Of a stretch of 64,000 nt of DNA, positions 45,365 to 56,963 are shown one piece after another (within the stretch, counting starts at the first letter, position 1; each line of letters begins with the position of its first letter). The notes under the pieces are model-generated. The model saw nothing but the letters and a program-made list of their open reading frames with translations, made no database searches and was not told where the DNA came from. The translations under genes were made by a program, and so were the position numbers. Source of the DNA: Salticus scenicus (taxonomy: Eukaryota; Arthropoda; Arachnida; Araneae; Salticidae); NCBI GenBank assembly GCA_963930645.1, contig OZ005652.1:269678006-269742005 (forward strand). Reading direction: 5' to 3'.

Positions 45365-45524
45365 AAATTCATTCTAGAGAAGTTAAATTGCAATCGCTAC
45401 CCTAAAATATCGTCTGCAGCAGTAAAACGAATTTACATTTACATATTTAACCAATTATTATTATTTGAATTTTTCCTCTATCATTATCATTATAATTTTA
45501 GTTACCCTCGTATATACAGGTTGG
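44992..45524. other. No gene seen
   Basis: AT-rich with an (ATT)n tract at about 45329-45363. A 62-codon frame here is unrecognised. Confidence 0.65.
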
Positions 45525-45526
45525 TC

Positions 45527-45928
45527 GAAAATGCCTTACCAAAATTATAAGGGTATTAGAGGGGACGAATATAAAAGGATTCGCAACACAATGCGTGTCC
45601 GAACATGCCACTTGAAAATGGAATAGAGCGCTGCGTAGAGCAGACGAAACAAGCCGGATTTTGGGTGATGTGATTTTTTTTTTTTTTTTTTTTTTTTTTT
45701 GACAGATGAATATTTGCTAGTTTAGCATTATTCAAGCGCTATATGCTGTAAGAAATCACAGCAGGGAACTACAGCTTCCCGCATTGCCCGTTTGTTTCGT
45801 CTGCCTTACACAGCGCTCTCTGCCATCTTCATGCGACGTTCTTGGACACGCATTCTACAGCGAATCCGTTTATATTTGTCCCTTCTAACCCTTTTTATAT
45901 TTTAGAAGGGCATTTTCCGATCACCCTA
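45527..45928. mobile_element. ~400-bp MITE with ~150-bp inverted arms
   Basis: Left arm CAGGTTGGTCGAAAATGCC... and right arm (minus) TAGGGTGATCGGAAAATGCC... align through GGGACRAATATAAA.GGATTCGC, AATGCGTGTCC, GAGCGCTGYGTA and GCAGACGAAACAA. TA precedes the left end. The centre contains a T24 run. Terminal motif and target suggest Tc1/mariner mobilisation. Confidence 0.88.
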
Positions 45929-45929
45929 T

Positions 45930-47186
45930 TAATTAGTTGCAAAATTTAATAAAATTATTTAAGTCTTTTTTTTTTTTTTTTTTTTTTTTTTCACGTGGCT
46001 ATTAAAATTGATTGGCCACAAGAATTTTGCATGCTTATCTTATCGTAAATTATTTAAGAAATTTATGGAAAATTTGTTTTAGTTAATTGATAATGAGGAA
46101 AATACTGGCATATCCTATCCTTTGGCCTTTAATCCTATAAATATTCAAACGAAGTTTCGTGTGTTTTATATTTGACCAGTAAATCAAAAGCATAATCATC
46201 AAAGATGAATATTTGAGTTCAAATGTGACCGACAACCAATTCCTCTATAAAATGCCAAAATGATGATTTTTCTGAGGAAGAAAGTGAGTCAACAATGATA
46301 AACTTAGCATTTCTGCATCAAATTCTGTTTCTTTTCCCGCAGAATTTTCGAAGCCTTCGATATCTAATTCCATCACATGTGTGATGTTTGAACATGTACG
46401 ACATTTTGAAAAGCATTTTTAAAAAGGTACAATGAGGGTGTTGTACTTAGGGTCATGTGTGAAGTTTACTTAAAAATCTTCTATTTGGCGGAATTAATTA
46501 TTTTAAGTGTTTATATTAATCCCAATTCTAAGTAATTAGCACTAAAGATATGTATATATCGATTGTTGAGTAATTAAAATTAGCGGCCCTAATACGTACA
46601 CGGGCCTTTCCTATATCCAAATTTTATATTCATATGTTTATTTAAAAATTATTCGCAAAAGAAAGAAACGAAAAATCAGGTTCTAGATTTCATTTTGTAC
46701 ACCAGTTAAATACAAAATTTTAGACCAGTACTGAATTAGTGAGATTTTAGTGTTATTGTTAGTTGTTGTTCAATGAATAAGTTTAATCTTTGCTTAACTA
46801 TAATTTTAAAGACATTGTAATAAATTAAAGGCGTTGAGTCAAATTTTTAAATTACACTGTTCTGAAAAAAGAAAAAAGAAAGAAAGAAAGAAATCGAGTT
46901 ATTATACCATTCTTGCTGATTTTTATGAAAAATGGCCTCCTGAATGGCTCTCCTATGACTCTCATTTTGCCCAGCCACCCACCGTTTTCTAGAAACACCA
47001 CCCCCTTCCTCAATTGTTTTCCCTGTTCGATAATTTTATGACCATGAATTTGATTTGAAGAATGAAAAATAATTAATTTAACACCTAAAAACAAAAATAT
47101 ATAATGTTTAAATAATAACATTAACAGATTAAAACTATATAAGCTATGTAATACGTAATTTCAGTGGCAAATCCCCCCCCCCCCCC

Positions 47187-47218
<32 letters not shown>

Positions 47219-49760
47219 GTCGCAAATGTTTATGTTTTAGAATTTTCCCACTCTGCAGCCCCTTAGAAGATATTTAACGGTTAAAATAATCCTCCCTCTC
47301 TTAAAAATCAAATTTATAGCCATAAAAACATCGAAAAATGATAAAAATAGGAGGCCGTTCCTAAAAAACGGTGGGTGATAGTTCAAAATGGGCGTCATAT
47401 TATGTTTCAGGAATTCATTTTACATAAGAATATGCTGAAATGAGGTCAGAAGCAGTTTTCATGCTGAGCAGTGTTATTAAGACATTTTAGAAAAGCCATC
47501 TCTCGGGCAGATTGAGATGAAAAAACAAAAATAATTAATTGTTTGATTGTTTGTTTAGCCCTGTTATTTTCGTTCTCTGTGTTATGACTTACTGATTCAA
47601 CAGAGCTATTTTTAAGTCATGTTCCCTATTGATTTCTCAAAAAATCACCTATATCCGAGTATAATAAATGGAAGCAGTAGAAAAGTGCAAAGACTGTAAT
47701 ATAAATTCATAGTACAATGTCAATCGAATCGCTTCTTCACAATATGAATGTCATACCCACTGCTCCTATTTAGGGTGATACACATGTCAGGGCATAGATG
47801 TCAAGCTCATCAATCTAGTAACTGCTGTATAAAAACATGTAGGCTTATTGCTTATGTAACATATCCAATGTACTCACTTTGGGTGTATTACTGTACTAGA
47901 GCTACAACGCCTATATATAGTGTGGAAACCGACCACCAAAACAGTGCCCTAGTGCTTATGTCTCTCATCAGAGGTCAAAGCGATCGAGCCTACTGCTTAA
48001 GAAACCGAAACTAATGCATTTAGTGGTTATTTATGTGCTTAGATGACGTGACTGGGCAGACGAAATTGAGAGAAGTCAATCAAAATTCTTATGTAATATT
48101 TACGATTTGAGTAAAAAATTCGATCGCAGCGCTATCTGGGAGACTTAATTTTTTTTAGCAATATTTTAAGCATTCAGTTATAAACGCTTGCCACACTGTA
48201 TATTCTAGGCGCTATAGAAGAGCCATCTCAGGAAGAGATTAAGATGAGAAGTTACTAATGACCAACCGGTTGGTCTTATGCTTAGTGAGATTGTTCCGAT
48301 TTATGCCCTGTAATTTTATGGATCAATACTGCTAATATCAGGTTTGAGTTATTTCAACATTAACAAGAAACGTATTTAGAATTACAAACAGAATTAACTT
48401 AAATAAGATGTAAAGTAACAGTTACAAAAATAACAGTAAAATTAATAAATTAAATAAATTAAACTATATCACTTTCCACTTAGTGAATTCACAGCTACAC
48501 ATATTCTGAAACTTTCCGTTACTTGCTGAAAATTTTACGAAAGATTAAAAGCTGTAATAAGATAGACACGATTATGCAGATGGCAGTATACGATCCAAAT
48601 TACCATACTGACACTAAAAAGAGAATTTTTGTCAATGAAATAGCTACAGAAAATATGTACTAAAATAAAATTACAAACAAAAGATAAATTTATTTCAAAA
48701 GGGTATCATTCAATCTGCGAACAGATAATATAAACAAAATATGTTTATATAGTTTTTTCTGTTTGTTTAAACAAAAGTAACAGCAAAAACTTTTCCCCAA
48801 TTTCTAATCTCTGATTTTTTTTTATTTTTTTAATCTGTTTTTTTTTTCTTTTAATCTTCTTTCTTTTATCATCCTTTTCTTCTTCTTCTTTTTTGTTTTT
48901 TTATGTGAGTTCAAACTTACTCTTTGTTCAAATATGTTACATTATTTTAAATTGATTTACATTAAAAACAGCTGGACTTTTGAATTGATTTTTGTAAAAT
49001 TTTTCAATTGCAGTCCTTTATACTCGTGATTTAAAAAAGTGGATTCCAGTAAATTATAAATCATTTTAACTACCGTCATTATATTTTGTGGCAGAATTCC
49101 ACAAAATAATCAAAATAGAAAATTCACGAAACAAAATATACATTCGAGTTTAAGTTCCCTGAAAAGGTCTTAGCAATAAATCAATTAGGTAACTGATATC
49201 GAAAAATATTATTGAAAAAGATTTTTAAACTTTGAGTTTTTCATTAGCCTGGAGGTTGGAAAAGATTCTTCCATTACAAACTTTGAAAAGCTTTTACTTT
49301 TAACAGATTAACTTTGGAAAAATAAAGATAGAGGAGTTAAAACGAAAAAATCTTCAAAAGAAGTAATTGTAGAATTTAAAAGTTACAAAATCCTTCTGTA
49401 ATTCCTTAGATATTGAAAAACAAAATACTTTATTGAATTAACTAACATTTTTCAGCAAAAATGCTAATTAACTTGCTGATTGGGAATCAATAATAAGTAG
49501 CAACAAAATTCCAACGATAAAATTATTGATTGCAAATTTAAAACAAATACAAAATTATTTTTTATTGTTAAAAATAAATAAATAAATAAATTTTCAACGA
49601 GGGTTAATTTATTTTCAAACTAATTAAATGAGTTTTTTACGATGATTTCTCTAGAAATCGACCTATTGCAATAACTTCGTTTATCTATATCTGTTAGTCA
49701 ATGAATGAATGAATTAATTAATCAATCTATCTACATATCGATCTGTATACCTATATATAT
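45930..49760. other. AT-rich stretch, no gene; one inverted pair
   Basis: Contains T23 at about 45968, C14-A25 at about 47168-47212, and an inverted pair listed separately. There are repeated blocks about 735 bp apart (TAGAA(A/G)AGCCATCTC near 47489 and 48216), hinting at an old tandem duplication. The 88-codon plus frame at 47748-48014 lacks any family signature. Confidence 0.55.
46920..47415. repeat. Inverted repeat pair around AAAACGGTGGGTG
   Basis: Minus strand of 46930-46996 reads TTTCTAGAAAACGGTGGGTG then GGCTGGGCAAAATGAGAGTCATA. The plus strand at 47356-47401 reads TTCCTAAAAAACGGTGGGTG then ATAGTTCAAAATGGGCGTCATA. Arms are about 45 bp at roughly 80% identity. They could be arms of a decayed MITE or two opposed copies of one repeat. 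Confidence 0.65.
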
Positions 49761-49761
49761 A

Positions 49762-50126
49762 CAGGGTGTCCCATAAGTCTGTACACATTTTAAAATTTCA
49801 TAAAAATTGAAAGACTTGGTAGAATTGAATGTGGTTAGCGAAAAGATTACTCTCGTGAAGGGGGATATTTTCTTTCTTTCTTTTCTTTTTCTTTCTTTCT
49901 TTTTTTTTTTTTTTTTTTGATAAGGAATAAAATAAGTTAAAATTTTCGACGATAGAGGGCGCTGGATGAATGCGTAACGAGAAATATACAAATCAGAGTC
50001 CTGTAAATTGTACGATTTCACGATTAACAAGGCTTATTTTTATTTTGCCTCCTACCAGCACATACATGAAGTTTTAATTGTGATGCTGACTTGGTGGAGT
50101 GTTATTGGTCAAGATGTTTTACCTCT
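49762..50126 (+). mobile_element. Mariner-type terminal fragment
   Basis: TA-CAGGGTGTCCCATAAGTC-TGTACACATTTT is the canonical appearance of a mariner-family left end. No transposase and no matching right end were found. The following sequence includes a T-rich (TTTC)n tract and a GC-richer patch (GAGGGCGCTGG). Truncated. Confidence 0.5.
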
Positions 50127-50130
50127 GGTA

Positions 50131-50344
50131 CAGTCGGTAACAAAAGTGTCCGAACACTAGCAAAAATTCCTATGTAAAAAAAGTACACTTCATACGGTTT
50201 TGTTAAATAAATCCTTGTCGAATTCTATTCTTAGTCAATCTAAGAACAACATTCGATAAGGATTTATTTAACTGAACCGTATGAAGTGTGCTTAGGAATT
50301 TTTGCTAGGGTTCGGACACTTTTGTTCGGACACTTTTCGGACTG
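50131..50344. mobile_element. Palindromic TA-flanked MITE, copy 2
   Basis: Same family and same length (214 bp) as 37711-37924, flanked by TA (50129-50130 and 50345-50346). The left arm is almost identical to copy 1 across about 90 bp. The right terminus is altered: the end sequence GGACACTTTTGTT is followed by a second GGACACTTTT before CGGACTG, and ten bases are missing from the arm. Short palindromic repair or slippage could explain this. Confidence 0.93.
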
Positions 50345-50349
50345 TAAGT

Positions 50350-50469
50350 GCCGCCGACTGAAACTGCAGTTAGCGGTACTGTAACTCGTTTGCAAACTGT
50401 AACTTGTGGTGATAACGAACACATAAAATGGGATTTATATGCCTCAAACATTTTCTTAGAAATAAATAC

Positions 50470-50504
<35 letters not shown>

Positions 50505-50862
50505 GAAATGTATGATTTGCTCACGTACTGCGCTTTTATCGACGAAAATGTTAAAAATTTTCTTCTTTACCAAATTAAAAAAAATAATGTGAAATTTGCA
50601 ATAAAAATAATTATTTATCTCTCAATGATGTTTACTCAAATAAATTTAAAACTAAAATTATAATATGGCTTTCAAAATCATAAATTATTTAAAACTTTTG
50701 AAATTAAGTCACCACATTAGGTAAAACATTAAAGCACGTTTCTACGTCTTTCAAAGGACTGACGTAAAAAGACGTATAATCGAAATTTAAAAAATAAAAC
50801 TTTCATTATTACAAATTTAATGGTACAGAAGCAAAATTTATGTGAGAATACTAATTTACAAA

Positions 50863-50896
<34 letters not shown>

Positions 50897-51030
50897 AGTA
50901 ACTAGTATTTTACAACAGAATTTTCGTTTGAAGATGATAATTAAAAATAAGCAATGAAGCATTTACAATCTCTGATACTTGTTTCAATTATTTATTTATT
51001 TACTTGTATATAACCCCGTCAAAAATGACG
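50350..51030. other. No gene seen; long T runs
   Basis: T30 at about 50471-50500 and T27 at about 50865-50891. Apparent Lys-rich minus frames are artefacts of these runs. Confidence 0.7.
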
Positions 51031-51103
51031 GAATGTGAAATCGATTAAGGTAGTGAATCAACGAATGCTTTGTCATCTTCGCTGGTCACTATATTTTAAA
51101 TGG

Positions 51104-51211
51104 ACTAATGTGCAAGTTGTACCTGATGGGACTAATGTGCAATTTGTACCTGACGGGACTAATGTGAAAGTTGTAACTCACGGGGCTAATGTGCAAATTG
51201 CACCGAACGAG
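51104..51211 (+). repeat. 27-bp minisatellite, four in-frame units
   Basis: Four units (51104, 51131, 51158, 51185) each begin (A/G)CTAATGTG. They remain in frame within a 69-codon open frame (51035-51244), encoding TNVQVVPDG, TNVQFVPDG, TNVKVVTHG and ANVQIAPNE. The units differ by substitutions and have no indels. No signal peptide or known domain. It may be a coding tandem repeat fragment or a noncoding minisatellite. Confidence 0.85.
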
Positions 51212-51429
51212 CAAACTATTTCTTTCAACGAAAATACCTACTAACCATGGACGATAGGTCTAATACATCGTATCATATTATCTATCGTATTTATCGTAAT
51301 ATAACTCAACACTTATTTCGCTTCCTACTTCGACTCGTTTTTAAAAGTAGTATTTATATGCATGAGCAAATTTAATATTTTATAATTTTTAATTTTTCGC
51401 GTAAAAGCATTATTTTATCTTATTTTATC

Positions 51430-51533
51430 TTATGCCCCCCCCCCCCCAAAAAAAAAAAAAATCATTAAATTCATTTTTTACATATTTTTATTTCATATTA
51501 TTGCACGCGCACTTTTTATTTCCTAATTTAACT

Positions 51534-51567
<34 letters not shown>

Positions 51568-51878
51568 ACCTTTTTCGATATCGCTTGTAACGATACTGAT
51601 TATTATTAATTTTCATTTCTTTTTCTTTTCCAAAATAAACTAAAATAAAATAAAATGATTCTAATGAAATTCTGGCAAAAGCAGAATTTAGTTTAGGACG
51701 GAGGACTATTTTTTTCTTCTTCAAATTATATTATCGCTTTCAAATTATTCAATTATATTTTCGATAAATTTTAGAATTCGATAAATGTCCAATTATCGAA
51801 AACGGATTTCGAAAAATATCCAACTATCGAAAAATGACGCCGGAAATATCCCAGATTGAGACTAATAGTCCTCAGTCC

Positions 51879-51915
<37 letters not shown>

Positions 51916-51931
51916 CCCTTTTACGAGAATT

Positions 51932-51963
<32 letters not shown>

Positions 51964-51970
51964 AAATCAC
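51430..51970. repeat. Homopolymer-dense segment and repeat-family fragment
   Basis: C13-A13 at about 51436-51461, A26 at about 51538-51563, A~29 at about 51886-51914 facing T~31 at about 51931-51961. The part 51665-51790 matches the minus strand of 61065-61170 (TTTTGGCAAAAGC, TTTAGTTTAG..CGGAGGACTATT, TTCAATTATATTTTC..TAAATTT), so it is a fragment of the element at 59.3-61.2 kb. Confidence 0.7.
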
Positions 51971-52019
51971 GTTCAGTTCTACCAATTCCTTCATTTTTTA
52001 TGAATTTTTCAAATGTCTG

Positions 52020-53120
52020 TAGACCTTTAGGTCATCCGTGTATAGTGAAAATTTTGTCATCATGATAATTTCACAAACAATAAACCAAACTGAGCGAAAG
52101 GTTGAAAGCGAACTTATCTTACAAATATTTTCGATGAATTCGTTAATCAAGTTGCTCCGCCATTTAACTTTCAAATGGCGGCTACTTGAGAATTTCAAAT
52201 CTACTTTGTAAAAAGCGTATTTAAGACCGTGGTTGCTTGAATTTTATGTGTAAATAGACTATATAAGGCTCTCAACAAGGTTTATTAATGAACTTTATAT
52301 CCGCCATTTTGTCTCAAAATGACGGGTACCTTAAATTACATGAAGCCACTCGAAATCGGACTACTATTTGAAAAATTGTCATCAAGATAACTTTTGTAAT
52401 ACTGAACCAATTCAAACCAAAGTTGGAAAGTGAACTTATCACATAAATATCTTGCATGAGTTCGCACAGCAACATGTTCTGCCTATTTGTTTCTAAATTT
52501 CAGCCATCTGAAAAATGGTCATCACGATAACTTTTAAAATACTCTATCAATTCAAATCAAAGATGAACAGTCGACTTATCCATCAAATATTTGGATTATT
52601 TCTCTGGACATGTACTGCTCAAAACATTTCATAATAAAATTTTGCACACAACGTAATAAAATGTTGTTCAAAACATTTTGTTTCCAATTCGCGGCCACTT
52701 GAAAATTTCCTATCACGATAAATTTTTGAATACGGAGTTTATTCGATTCAAAGTTGGGCAGTAGACTTATCTTACAAATAACCTCGAATAGTTCATTGAA
52801 CAACTTTCTCTGCAATTTTGTTTCCAAGTAGTAGCCACTTCAAAATTTGTCATCATGATAACGTTTGAAATACTCAATTAATGGAAAATAAATTAGACGA
52901 GTAGACTCATCTTAAGGATGTATTTGATATGTTCTTTGGCCAACTTGATCCCATTTCGTTTCAAGTATCGACCACTTGAAAATTTCAAATTCAGATAAAA
53001 AAGTTATTTAGGAATCGATTTGCTTAAAACTTCATATGTACATAGCCCACATCAAAACCTCCAAAAAGTCCATTGTTAATTTTTTTTCGCCATTTTCTTT
53101 TGAAAATGGTGGATTTGTTA
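52020..53120. repeat. Diverged tandem repeat, ~150-220-bp units
   Basis: About six units, each with three recurring blocks. One is a near-palindrome around CGCCATTT.....AAATGGCGG. The second is CCACTTGAAAATTT..ATCACGATAACTTTT.AAATACT. The third is TTCAAA.CAAAGTTGG.CAGT.GACTTATC...AAATAT. Examples: 52140-52200, 52290-52330, 52375-52460, 52500-52600, 52690-52790, 52840-52990. Strongly diverged, so old. Reminiscent of the 24.1-kb repeat in general design but not the same sequence. Confidence 0.8.
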
Positions 53121-53835
53121 AGATTTAAAATGGATATATTACTATTAAATAATCAATAAAGGAATTTATGTTTAAGCAAAGAATCAGACTCGAGGTATTT
53201 CGCAAACAACATATTTTATTTAAATTATTTATTCAGACATCATGACTCTTTTCATAAAGAAAATTATTCTTTTATTAAACTCCTTTTCCTATCATTTACG
53301 AATTCTTTTAAAACATTCTTCATATGAGGTGCTAAAAATGAAATATATTTAAAAAAAAAAAAAAAAAAAAAAAAAGTGTATTGTTTCACATTTTCCATAA
53401 AAGCTTCATGATAGTAAATATGGTTTGAAAGGTGTAGAAATGTAGATAAAGCCTAAGCTGCGTATGAAAGTAAATTGTCTGTAGTTATGATTTTTTAAAA
53501 TAAGGAGGACCATTAAATCATTTCTTCTTTTTCTTTCTCAACAAATATTTGGACCCTAAGTTCAGTTAATATATATATATATATATATATATTGTTAATA
53601 TATCATAATACATTAATATAGCATAAATATATCTTTAATGCTTCAGTCAATTAAATATTCATCTAATGTCAAACACATTTTTTTTTTCATAGTAAATATG
53701 CATATATCAGTTTCAAATAATTTATGTCTGTAAAGAAGAACGTAACTACAAAAAATAGTTTATTTATACTTTTGAGTAAAACGTCCAACGACTTATTATT
53801 TTATTTATTTAATTTTTTAACACGCTTTTATTAGC
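53121..53835. other. AT-rich stretch, no gene seen
   Basis: A24 at about 53351 and (TA)n at about 53569. Nothing else noticed. Confidence 0.7.
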
Positions 53836-53839
53836 TTCA

Positions 53840-54120
53840 CCTGTATGTATGTTTGTATGTATGTTTGTAACCGCTCTGGGAGCAAACAAAAAATCTATAT
53901 CGTAAAAAAAGACTTTCCCTACGTGAACGCTGTGGCTGTGAGGTAAAACTCCGGGCTACGAACCTAAAGGTCTAACGTTCGAACCCAGTCAGGGGAGATT
54001 TAAAAAAAATGGTTTTTGTTTAATTCTAAATTATTTTATATTCACCCTGTAATATGGTGTGTCACTCACACAATTTTTTCTTACCCTGCATTTTAATACT
54101 ATAAAGATAGATATTTTGTG
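53840..54120 (+). repeat. SINE-like unit with tRNA-like segment
   Basis: A (TGTA/TGTT)n stretch (53843-53872) is followed by TAACCGCTCTGGGAGC, then GGCTGTGAGGTAAAACTCCG, CTACGAACCTAAAGGTC and GTTCGAACCCAGTCA, which resembles a B-box (GTTCGAACC) with an upstream A-box-like region. The 3' part (54045-54113) recurs, diverged, at 31718-31790. This fits a tRNA-derived SINE with a body shared by another copy. Confidence 0.5.
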
Positions 54121-56300
54121 CTTTTTAGTTCACATTTCAATAAAAGCGCGTTCTTTAATTTTTAAAATATAATTTTATTTTGTTTGTTTTTATAACTTAT
54201 ATGTAACGCATTGTTTATATATTGTTTATATATTGAATATAGAAATATAATAGCTTTAAATTGAATAAATTTATTTAATAGAGACTGCTATAATTATATA
54301 TTAATACTCCAATCCCCGAACGATGTGTATAACTATTTATTTCCATAAGTTAAAGTTGCTCATTAATTTTTATGACTCAAAAGACTCAAAATGTAGCATG
54401 GTTTCTTTTTTCTAATAATAATTATTTCATATTTTTGTACAATCTCTTAAATAATTACTTTTAACGTCTTAGCTAATATCAAACTAGCTATTATTGTTTA
54501 ATTTAATAGCTATTATTGTTTAATTTAAGCTACTTTGACGTATTTCGATATTCAACTGGCTCCTGTCAAGTGTGATATAGAAGTATTCGGAATTAATGCT
54601 TTTTTTTTTTTTTTCTTTGTCAGAGAAATCCCTCACGCATTTATTGTTGATATCTGTCGTTTGAATGTTAATACTTTATATTCGCACTACTGAAATTTTG
54701 CTTATTCTTTGATGACTAAGCTACTTTTATGGGGATACGGAATTTATTTTGTAGTTCTTTTTGTCATACTCACAGTTTGGATCGAATATCTGTTATTTCT
54801 CTTTGCATGAAAATGCTTCCTATAATTCTACTTTTAGGTTTTAGCATTTTCTTTAAATATTTCACTATTGCTAACTGTGGGATTAGTTTCTTTCAATTAG
54901 AGTATAGTTCTAAAGATATACCCCCCCCCCGCCGTCAAATGTATCTCGTTTCGATATTGGTTCCTTCATTTCCGGCAGCTGACATTTGAAAATCTTTTCA
55001 GAGAAGGTAGTCTTTCATAAAAGTTTATATTAACACGTAAATCCATAGCCTACTTACTCACAAAAGTTTTTTCTTCACTTTCAGAATCTAAAAAAAAATA
55101 ACGTAATTTAACACACACAAAAAAAAAAAAAAAAAATGAGAAAGAAAACCGTATAATAAATTGAATTATGTAAACTCATGTAAGAACTTTTATCTTCTAA
55201 AGATTTAAAAAACAAATAAAAGTTTGAAAAATAAAAAAATATGTTTATAAATGGGAATGTATCTTCCCTTTCACTGAAGACTCTAATTATATTACCGATT
55301 AATGTATGGTTACATTAGTTGACATTATTGTGTTATCTACATTATCATTTAATGAATTGAACTGATTTTTGTGGGTTTAATATCACACTGTCACTAAAGA
55401 GTGTGAAACTGGCAACGATCTAAGTTTCATGTATTAGAAGTGGCTGGAAACATTCAATTACAATTTTGATCTTTTGTGAAGCGGTTGACTCTCTGACTTT
55501 GGTAACCACAAGAAGTATTAATTTTACGGAACCCTCTGTAGTGATTCCGTTAAAAACTGCTTACATAATTCCAGCATACATTTCGATACGACTGATATAT
55601 CAGTTTCACTGAAATACAATGCACTTCTTTAAGGAATGATTTTTCACTTTTCGTACCACAAAAATCTATGACTTAGGTGGTTTTGGCAATCTTAAATTAT
55701 CTGCGTCCTTTAGCTTTTTTCCCTAATTAAGATGGTGCTTCTTCTTAAGTTATCATTCTTATTTAACTTTTCTAATGTGGAAATATTTCGATTTACCTGC
55801 AGGCCTTGCTTACAGATAAAATTTACATATTTCTGGTCACAATTATACGCCAATAACGATTTAGCTCATTGCATTTAAAAAATAATTAGGATTTAGGTTT
55901 ACACTAATCCCTAATGCAAACTCTTATGATCGTAGCTCGAAAATTACTAAAAAGTCCTAGAATATTAAAAGATTATAAGATTAAAACGGAGGCCGCTCAC
56001 CATCATGCAGTAGTTTTGAGAGATTTTAACCTCCACAGAGTGTCTGTGATAGCAGCTGTCACAGGAAATTTTAAAAGAGCCATCCATAAAGACCTTCCCT
56101 GTTGTTCATTGCATAAAGAAAATATACAAATTTCTACCGGATAAAAAAAGGTATCCCACACGATAGAGAGGGTTCTATGGGGAGAAATGAGTTCTATAAT
56201 TAAAGAGAAATATCTTCAGAAAGAACTTACCAGTTTAAAACCACCACATGAAAGTCCAAAATTTTACTTATGAAATGATTAATTTCATAATGAGAAAAAA
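54121..56300. other. No recognised gene
   Basis: Mostly AT-rich, with T15 at about 54600, C10 at about 54921 and A~18 at about 55118. A 76-codon plus frame at 55914-56144 has balanced composition (AAHHHAVVLRDFNLHRVSVI) but no recognisable family. Confidence 0.55.
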
Positions 56301-56911
56301 AAAATACCTTATTTGTGAAGAAGTCCAAGAATTGCTGATTTGTAGAGGTCGAACATAGGCCTCAGATTTATGAATTTCGTTGCCTCAGGAAACATTGATT
56401 GGAGGATGATGTTAAGATTCTTTACCACCATGATGAGAAAAGCCGATGATTGTCTTTGAAGACGGAGGAGTTTCCTGGTATGGTTGGAAAGATGCATTAA
56501 AAAGATGTAGATGTTGGTTAGTTTCAACAGAGCATAAGGGGGAAGGCTAACAATGTTAAATAGCTAGTCGACAGGTTTGCTTTGTGGGATAAGGTTACAG
56601 CAGTCTTGGGTTGGACATGAGAAAAAGTAGCGATCTGAATTACTATCAGCTGTGCTCCCACATTGGGAAATACCCGAGCAATGAAACTTGTACAGGTATG
56701 ATTTCAACTAGCCATTACCAGTTAAGAAGGCTGTTCTGGCTAGGCAAAGGTCAAAATTATAATGCGATACTTTTGGGAGGAGATTAAAAGGCGGAAAAGT
56801 TAGTGAGTCCAAAATAAATGTACCAGATGAATCAAAAATCACAGAAAATATAGAAAATATATTATTCAAGAGTATTGACAGTAGCACTATGCGGTTTTCA
56901 CTGAAATGCAC
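56300..56911 (-). pseudogene. Non-LTR retrotransposon ORF2 C-terminus, decayed
   Basis: Minus strand: PFNLLPKVSHYNFDLCLART, AFLTGNG-stop-LKSYLYKFH, CSGISQCGSTADSNSDRYFF, SCPT. This matches the L(T/S)GHG.F..YL..F......C.C......H.L..C end of Jockey/R1-type pol proteins. His of the GHG is replaced by Asn, a stop follows, and the second Cys pair is only partly kept. The downstream tail (LTNIYIFLMHLSNHTRKLLR, to about 56310) includes a further open frame. 5'-truncated; a T36 run lies just beyond the upstream edge. Confidence 0.75.
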
Positions 56912-56922
56912 AGAAAGACATA

Positions 56923-56926
<4 letters not shown>

Positions 56927-56962
<36 letters not shown>
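56927..56962. repeat. T~36 homopolymer
   Basis: Longest T run in the window, adjacent to the non-LTR relic. Confidence 0.92.

Positions 56963-56963
<1 letters not shown>

Noticed and set aside
47748..48014. 88-codon Cys-containing plus frame as a secreted peptide gene
   Set aside because: The N-terminus lacks a proper hydrophobic leader, the Cys spacing matches no knottin or other toxin pattern, and it lies in weakly repeated DNA.
51834..52065. Lys-run and Phe-run frames
   Set aside because: They are direct translations of A and T homopolymers.
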